NCBI GenBank assembly: GCA_003487805.1
Contig: DNNE01000159.1
Coordinates: 1,545-18,644 of the forward strand
Origin: Blastocatellia bacterium
GTDB taxonomy: Bacteria; Acidobacteriota; Blastocatellia; Pyrinomonadales; Pyrinomonadaceae
DNA length: 17,100 bases
Direction of reading: 5' to 3'
Part shown: positions 13,628 through 17,100 of the stretch, piece after piece
How the letters are laid out: each line of letters starts with the position of its first letter
Numbering within the stretch: position 1 is the first letter of the stretch
The notes under the pieces: generated by a model
Told to the model about the DNA's origin: nothing
Seen by the model: only the letters and a program-made list of their open reading frames with translations
Databases searched by the model: none
Position numbers and translations under genes: made by a program

Positions 13628-13693
13628 CAGAAGCCCGCGCGTTAGCAAGGGCCACGATTGGTTGCGATGCCCTCCCTAACGGTCGGGCTTCTG
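13628..13693. repeat. REP-like hairpin, copy 2 (supplies the transglycosylase stop codon)
   Basis: CAGAAGCCCG (13628-13637) pairs perfectly with CGGGCTTCTG (13684-13693). Inside, CGTTAG pairs with CTAACG and AGGGC with GCCCT, around a loop of about 16 bases. It matches copy 1 with base changes that keep the pairing. The last codons (QKPDR) and the TAG stop (13676-13678, - strand) of the transglycosylase gene lie within it. Confidence 0.88.
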
Positions 13694-14968
13694 AATCTTG
13701 CGCGCGTGATTCTCTTTAGCCTTCATCAAGCTGTCGAGCGATTGATAAATTTGCAAATAGTTTTGCGTCTCACGCGGTATCAATCCTCGCCACCCCGCAC
13801 CCGCGCGACGGATGTAGCCGGGAATCTTGGCAGCGTTCGAATTGTAACCGGCGGCGATAATCTCTGTAGGCGTCGCCTGCTTGGCGGCTAGGGCGGATTG
13901 CACATCTTCGTTAGCGGACAAATCGTTCCACGTGTCCTGCATGTAAAGCAGCATGGCCTCAAGCGCGTTTCCGTGATTGCGCATCCCGAGCACGAAATCC
14001 GGATTCAATCCCACGCCCGGGTGACGCTGGCGCATCAGGTTATAGGTCCACGGAATCATCTGGACCATGCCACCCGCGCCCGCTGAACTAACTGAGTACC
14101 GATACGTGTCCAATTCATTCAACGCATAGAGCGTGTAGATCTCTTCAAATAACGCGATCCGATTTTCATTGCGGAAGCGATCGTGATCGACGTGTTCTAC
14201 GACGCAAAGATGTTTGGCGACCTCAACCAGATTTGGATTGATTGGCGTACCACGCTCGCGCAGTCGTTTCGCGGCGAGATCCACCATCGAGTTAACGTAA
14301 GTCTGACCGGCCTTCATGAGATCTGCTGATAACAAAGCAGGATGGGCTGACGTGTAATAAGCCATCTCGCGAAAGACGCCGCGACGCTCAATCGGAAACT
14401 CGACGATGAGCGGCATTAACGATCGGTTCTTATCATCAAAGATCGTGACGGCGGTATTAACGCCATTCGCGCGCACAACTCGAAGCTGGACCGGGAGGCC
14501 CATCGTGCTGACAGCCGACAGTTCCGATCCCTTTGTCAGAAACGTCTGCTTGCTAACTCGAATCAGGTGAATCTGTGATGTTTCCGGCAACAGCGCGGCG
14601 ATGGTCACGAACTCCAGAGACGGCGTCATCGCGGTCGGAACTGGCCGCGCCTTCATCAGCCGTTGCGCTTCAGAGATGCGAATGCGCAGGCGATTTGGCG
14701 ACAAGCGCCGGCTTGATTCTTCACGCTGAACCGCGCGGGCTTCATCCTGCTGAATATGATTTGCCGCTTTCTTATTGGTGATCTGCGGTGTCTGTGATGA
14801 AGTCGATCTTTGATTCGTGCGGTTATCAGTTTTTGTGTTCGCGCTGCTTGCCGAAGCGACCGTACGCGGGCGAGTGATCTGATCGACGGAGCGTTTTGAT
14901 TGAGCTTGAGAGCTAAGCGCGGCGCAGAGTACGAAGGCGATGAGTATAGAGTTGGAGGGCATTTTCAT
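13676..14968 (-). CDS. Lytic transglycosylase, SLT domain, exported
   Basis: Cuts the glycan strands of peptidoglycan in the periplasm with formation of anhydromuramic ends. From the preferred start (MKMPSNSILIAFVLCAALSSQAQ, a signal peptide) it has 430 residues. An upstream in-frame start at 15118 would add 50 residues translated from a tandem palindrome array and is rejected. After the signal comes a Ser/Thr/Gln-rich stretch (about 25-85), a middle domain I do not recognise (about 100-215), and the SLT domain. There E258 (CVVEHVD) is the likely catalytic Glu, AGAGGMVQMIPWT (about 296-308) matches the GLMQxMP motif, and AAGYNSNAAKIPGYI (372-386) matches the AYNxG motif. The C-terminal RKIQKPDR and stop fall in a REP-like element. 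There is no LysM domain. It lies downstream of lpxD on the same strand, with a 250-base gap holding the 33-bp-period array. Confidence 0.87.
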   Translation of the reverse strand: MKMPSNSILIAFVLCAALSSQAQSKRSVDQITRPRTVASASSANTKTDNRTNQRSTSSQTPQITNKKAANHIQQDEARAVQREESSRRLSPNRLRIRISEAQRLMKARPVPTAMTPSLEFVTIAALLPETSQIHLIRVSKQTFLTKGSELSAVSTMGLPVQLRVVRANGVNTAVTIFDDKNRSLMPLIVEFPIERRGVFREMAYYTSAHPALLSADLMKAGQTYVNSMVDLAAKRLRERGTPINPNLVEVAKHLCVVEHVDHDRFRNENRIALFEEIYTLYALNELDTYRYSVSSAGAGGMVQMIPWTYNLMRQRHPGVGLNPDFVLGMRNHGNALEAMLLYMQDTWNDLSANEDVQSALAAKQATPTEIIAAGYNSNAAKIPGYIRRAGAGWRGLIPRETQNYLQIYQSLDSLMKAKENHARKIQKPDR

Positions 14969-15046
14969 GATGGCTAACTTTTCAAGGGGATGCCTTCGCG
15001 GGAGTTCGAAGACGACCTCAGATTCGCGTAACCACGCGCGCTTGTC

Positions 15047-15197
15047 AATCACTTTTTTGCTGGAAGATCGCGCGTTAACTTCCAGATTTTTTCTGGAAGA
15101 TCCCAAATGAATTTCCAAAAACTTTTTGGAAGATCAGGAAACGAGTTCCAGATTATTTCTGGAACATCTTACGTGCAATTCCAACTTTTTTCCAAAC
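15047..15197. repeat. 33-bp tandem array of 19-bp palindromes (about 4-5 units)
   Basis: Palindromes start at 15080, 15113 and 15146, exactly 33 bases apart: TTCCAGA-ttttt-TCTGGAA, TTCCAAAAA-C-TTTTTGGAA and TTCCAGA-ttatt-TCTGGAA. Degenerate units lie in register on each side: the right half TGGAA at 15061-15065 and the left half TTCCAA at 15179. GGAAGATC follows at 15062, 15095 and 15128, with GGAACATC at 15161. The middle unit differs from its neighbours by a paired G:C to A:T change, so symmetry is kept. It lies between the lpxD stop and the transglycosylase start. Confidence 0.9.
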
Positions 15198-15221
15198 GCA
15201 CAAATGCGTAGGTGAACGCAC

Positions 15222-16274
15222 TCATTCATCACCATTAGGCACTTGACGTTCCAGTATTTTTATCCGCTCACTCAGATCTTTTATCTGCTCGCGAACATGT
15301 GGAAGGCGACTAATATGAGCATTCAATCTTTTGTATTCGTCGAGCGGTTGAATCGGTATTCCCCACCACACCCCAGGACGGACAATCTTCCCCGGCAGAA
15401 CGCCCGCCTTCGATCCAATCACTGCGCCGCTCTGTACAAGGATGTGATCGCCAAATCCAACCTGGCCGCCGATGATGCAATCATCTTCGATGGTGACGCT
15501 ACCGCTGATCCCGGTTTGCGCGGCAATCACAACGCGCTCTCCGATGTCGCAGTTGTGTCCCACATGGACCATGTTGTCGAGCTTCGTTCCTTTACCAATT
15601 CGCGTACGACCGAGCGCGCCCCGATCGACAGTCGTGTTCGCGCCCAACTCGACGTCGTCTTCGATAACCACTGTGCCAATTTGCGGAAACTTGTGATGCC
15701 CCATGTCGCCGCGAACATAACCAAAGCCGTCGGCGCCAATGACAACGCCTGCGTGCAGAATGACCCGGTTGCCGATTGTCATGCCGTCTTCAATGAAAAC
15801 ATTCGGATGGATAACGCAGTCAGTGCCGACGCTGACGTTATCGCCGATTTTCGCTCCGGCTCGAATCTGCGTGCGGTCACCAACCGTCGAATTCTCGCCA
15901 ACACAAACGAACGCGCCGATAAAGACGTCGCGGCCGATCTTCGCATCTGCGCCGATTACGGCTGACGAATGAATCTCCGGTGCGCGCTGTTTCGGTGGAT
16001 GCAGAATCTCGGCAATCAAAGCGAAGGCCAGCTTGGGATTCCTGACTTGAACCTGGCAGGCAAAATCCAGGGCCGCGCTTTCCGGAACGATCAAGCAGGA
16101 GGCTCTGCTGCTTCGGGCAGCCTCGAAAAACTTTTGCTCTTCGACGTAGGAAATGTCTCCTTCGCCCGCCGAATCCAGGCTGGCGACGCGGGTAATTACG
16201 ACCGAGCCGTCGCCCGTAACGCGGCCACCGACGTGCGCGGCAAGTTCAGAAGCTGTCAAATCTTTACTTGGCAT
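15222..16274 (-). CDS. lpxD: UDP-3-O-acylglucosamine N-acyltransferase LpxD
   Basis: Third step of lipid A synthesis: transfers a 3-hydroxyacyl chain from acyl-ACP to the 2-amino group of UDP-3-O-acyl-glucosamine, in the cytoplasm at the membrane face. It is a 350-residue protein of normal length. The N-terminal uridine-binding domain (about 1-100) begins TASELAAHVGGRVTGDG, with VASLDSAGEGDISYVEEQKFF. A left-handed beta helix of hexapeptide repeats follows (about 105-300: SSAVIGADAKIGRDVFIGAF onward). It includes IGADGFGY (179-186) and DNMVHVGHNCDIG, where H240 aligns with the catalytic His of E. coli LpxD. The C-terminal helix (about 318-345) is coiled-coil. The other lpx genes (fabZ, lpxA, lpxB) are not next to it, unlike in Proteobacteria. 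No strong ribosome site precedes the ATG. It is divergent from the radical SAM gene, with 256 bases between. Confidence 0.97.
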   Translation of the reverse strand: MPSKDLTASELAAHVGGRVTGDGSVVITRVASLDSAGEGDISYVEEQKFFEAARSSRASCLIVPESAALDFACQVQVRNPKLAFALIAEILHPPKQRAPEIHSSAVIGADAKIGRDVFIGAFVCVGENSTVGDRTQIRAGAKIGDNVSVGTDCVIHPNVFIEDGMTIGNRVILHAGVVIGADGFGYVRGDMGHHKFPQIGTVVIEDDVELGANTTVDRGALGRTRIGKGTKLDNMVHVGHNCDIGERVVIAAQTGISGSVTIEDDCIIGGQVGFGDHILVQSGAVIGSKAGVLPGKIVRPGVWWGIPIQPLDEYKRLNAHISRLPHVREQIKDLSERIKILERQVPNGDE

Positions 16275-16530
16275 TCGGTTTTGTGCGGCCAGATATTACA
16301 ACGCGGTCAGCTAAATCGCGAATGTTTGTAATTATCAAGACGGGCAAAACATTAAGGATTTAGTGCGTCCCGCTATGTAACCGGCATTTTGTCTTGCCTT
16401 GTTCACCGCCGCAAACTATCATGGCCTCTTACCGTCGATGTCTCATTTCAAGTCGGCGATTTTTTTTGTAGCTAGTTGCCCCGCACGCACGTCTTAATTG
16501 TGTCCGGGATAATTTAAGGAGAAGCTTTCA

Positions 16531-17100
16531 TTGTTTAGCGATCAGTTCCGCCGCGGCGAATCGGATAAAGATAAATTGGCCGGGGTAACCGGCTCGAAAA
16601 TCGTTTCGACGCTGTCGGATGTTGCCTGGAAAGCTTTCCAGTCCGTTAACCGTCGCCTTCCCGAAGGCGAAGCCATTCGGCCGAATTGGGCGCCAGGGCC
16701 ATTGCTGAAATCCTACGAACGCACAGCGCCGCCGCTCGGTTTTCCCAGAGAGACAGATTCACTTTGCCCGCGCTGTGTGAAAGAAGTTCGCACCGCCGTG
16801 ATCGATGGCACGACCTCGCTCGAGTCGTTGATGAACGAGCATCCGGGCGAAATCAAGGCACAGATCGTTGAAGAGAACGGTCAGGTCGTGATGCGCAAGA
16901 CCTGCCCGAAGCACGGAGAGTTTGTCGATGTAATGGCCACGGATCCGGCATTTCTCGAGCGCATTGAATCGCTCTTCTTCGGTCGTGACTTTAAAGCCGC
17001 CGAAGACTCGCATGTGCACAAGCATGGGACCTCGAATATCAAATTTGGCCGCGGCGCAGTGCTCACTGTCGATCTAACCAACCGCTGCAACATGATGTGC
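16531..17100 (+). CDS. Radical SAM protein, Tes/MSS-like (partial, cut by the window end)
   Basis: The first 190 residues of a radical SAM enzyme. Translation from the TTG at 16531 is supported by AAGGAG (16516-16521) 9 bases upstream. Residues 79-82 CPRC and 125-128 CPKH, within KTCPKHGEFVDVMATDPAF, form a Cys/His set that precedes the radical SAM core in tetraether-synthase-like (Tes, MJ0619-type) proteins. The core begins at VLTVDLTNRCNMMC (177-190), the first two cysteines of CxxxCxxC; the third lies beyond the window. Tes and the bacterial membrane-spanning-lipid synthases join acyl or alkyl chain tails by radical coupling; other relatives are methylating enzymes, so the substrate is uncertain. 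Residues 1-70 are an extension with GSKIVSTLSDVAWKAFQSVNRRLP. Family membership is likely, function only possible. Confidence 0.75.
   Translation, partial: MFSDQFRRGESDKDKLAGVTGSKIVSTLSDVAWKAFQSVNRRLPEGEAIRPNWAPGPLLKSYERTAPPLGFPRETDSLCPRCVKEVRTAVIDGTTSLESLMNEHPGEIKAQIVEENGQVVMRKTCPKHGEFVDVMATDPAFLERIESLFFGRDFKAAEDSHVHKHGTSNIKFGRGAVLTVDLTNRCNMMC

Noticed and set aside
15047..15197. Array considered as a CRISPR
   Set aside because: The period is constant at 33 bases with a 19-base palindrome and only 14 bases between, which vary little in length and are too short for spacers; no cas genes are present.
15243..15965. 240-codon frame on the + strand opposite lpxD
   Set aside because: It is antisense to a clear lpxD frame; its translation has no pattern and arises from the regular codon use of hexapeptide repeats.

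Overview
The window looks like chromosomal DNA from a Gram-negative, moderately GC-rich bacterium, most likely an Acidobacteriota member (Blastocatellia-like). This rests on a reaction-centre-type cytochrome c fused to a second domain, lipid A synthesis (LpxD), a PEP-CTERM protein, a Tes/MSS-like radical SAM enzyme, and many palindromic elements at gene ends. The taxonomic call is inference; there is no rRNA or other marker here.

Layout. Bases 1-3467 (+): the 3' part of tryptophan 2,3-dioxygenase, then an AT-richer stretch with a frameshifted hypothetical gene and a type II toxin-antitoxin pair, then a benzoate-CoA-ligase-family enzyme. Dioxygenase plus ligase suggest a tryptophan to anthranilate to aryl-CoA route. 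Bases 3868-4560 (+): a secreted PEP-CTERM protein, facing an operon on the other strand (8174-4692) that encodes a soluble REC-GAF-PAS histidine kinase and an NtrC-type sigma-54 activator. The convergent genes share a bidirectional terminator. Bases 8175-8972 are about 800 bases with no credible gene but several hairpins. Bases 8973-12178 (+): an MFS exporter, a LOG/SLOG nucleotide-binding protein, an SDR with a non-canonical active site and a small charged protein. The first three are separated by palindromic elements. Bases 16274-12189 (-): lpxD, a lytic transglycosylase and the cytochrome c fusion, all envelope functions. From 16531 (+) a radical SAM protein runs off the window.

The most unusual non-coding structures are two. 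First, a family of REP-like hairpins in which two copies show compensatory base changes and supply the stop codons of the genes they abut; an unrelated element does the same for a third gene. Second, an exact 33-bp-period array of 19-bp palindromes upstream of the lytic transglycosylase. No complete new defence or mobile system is evident.
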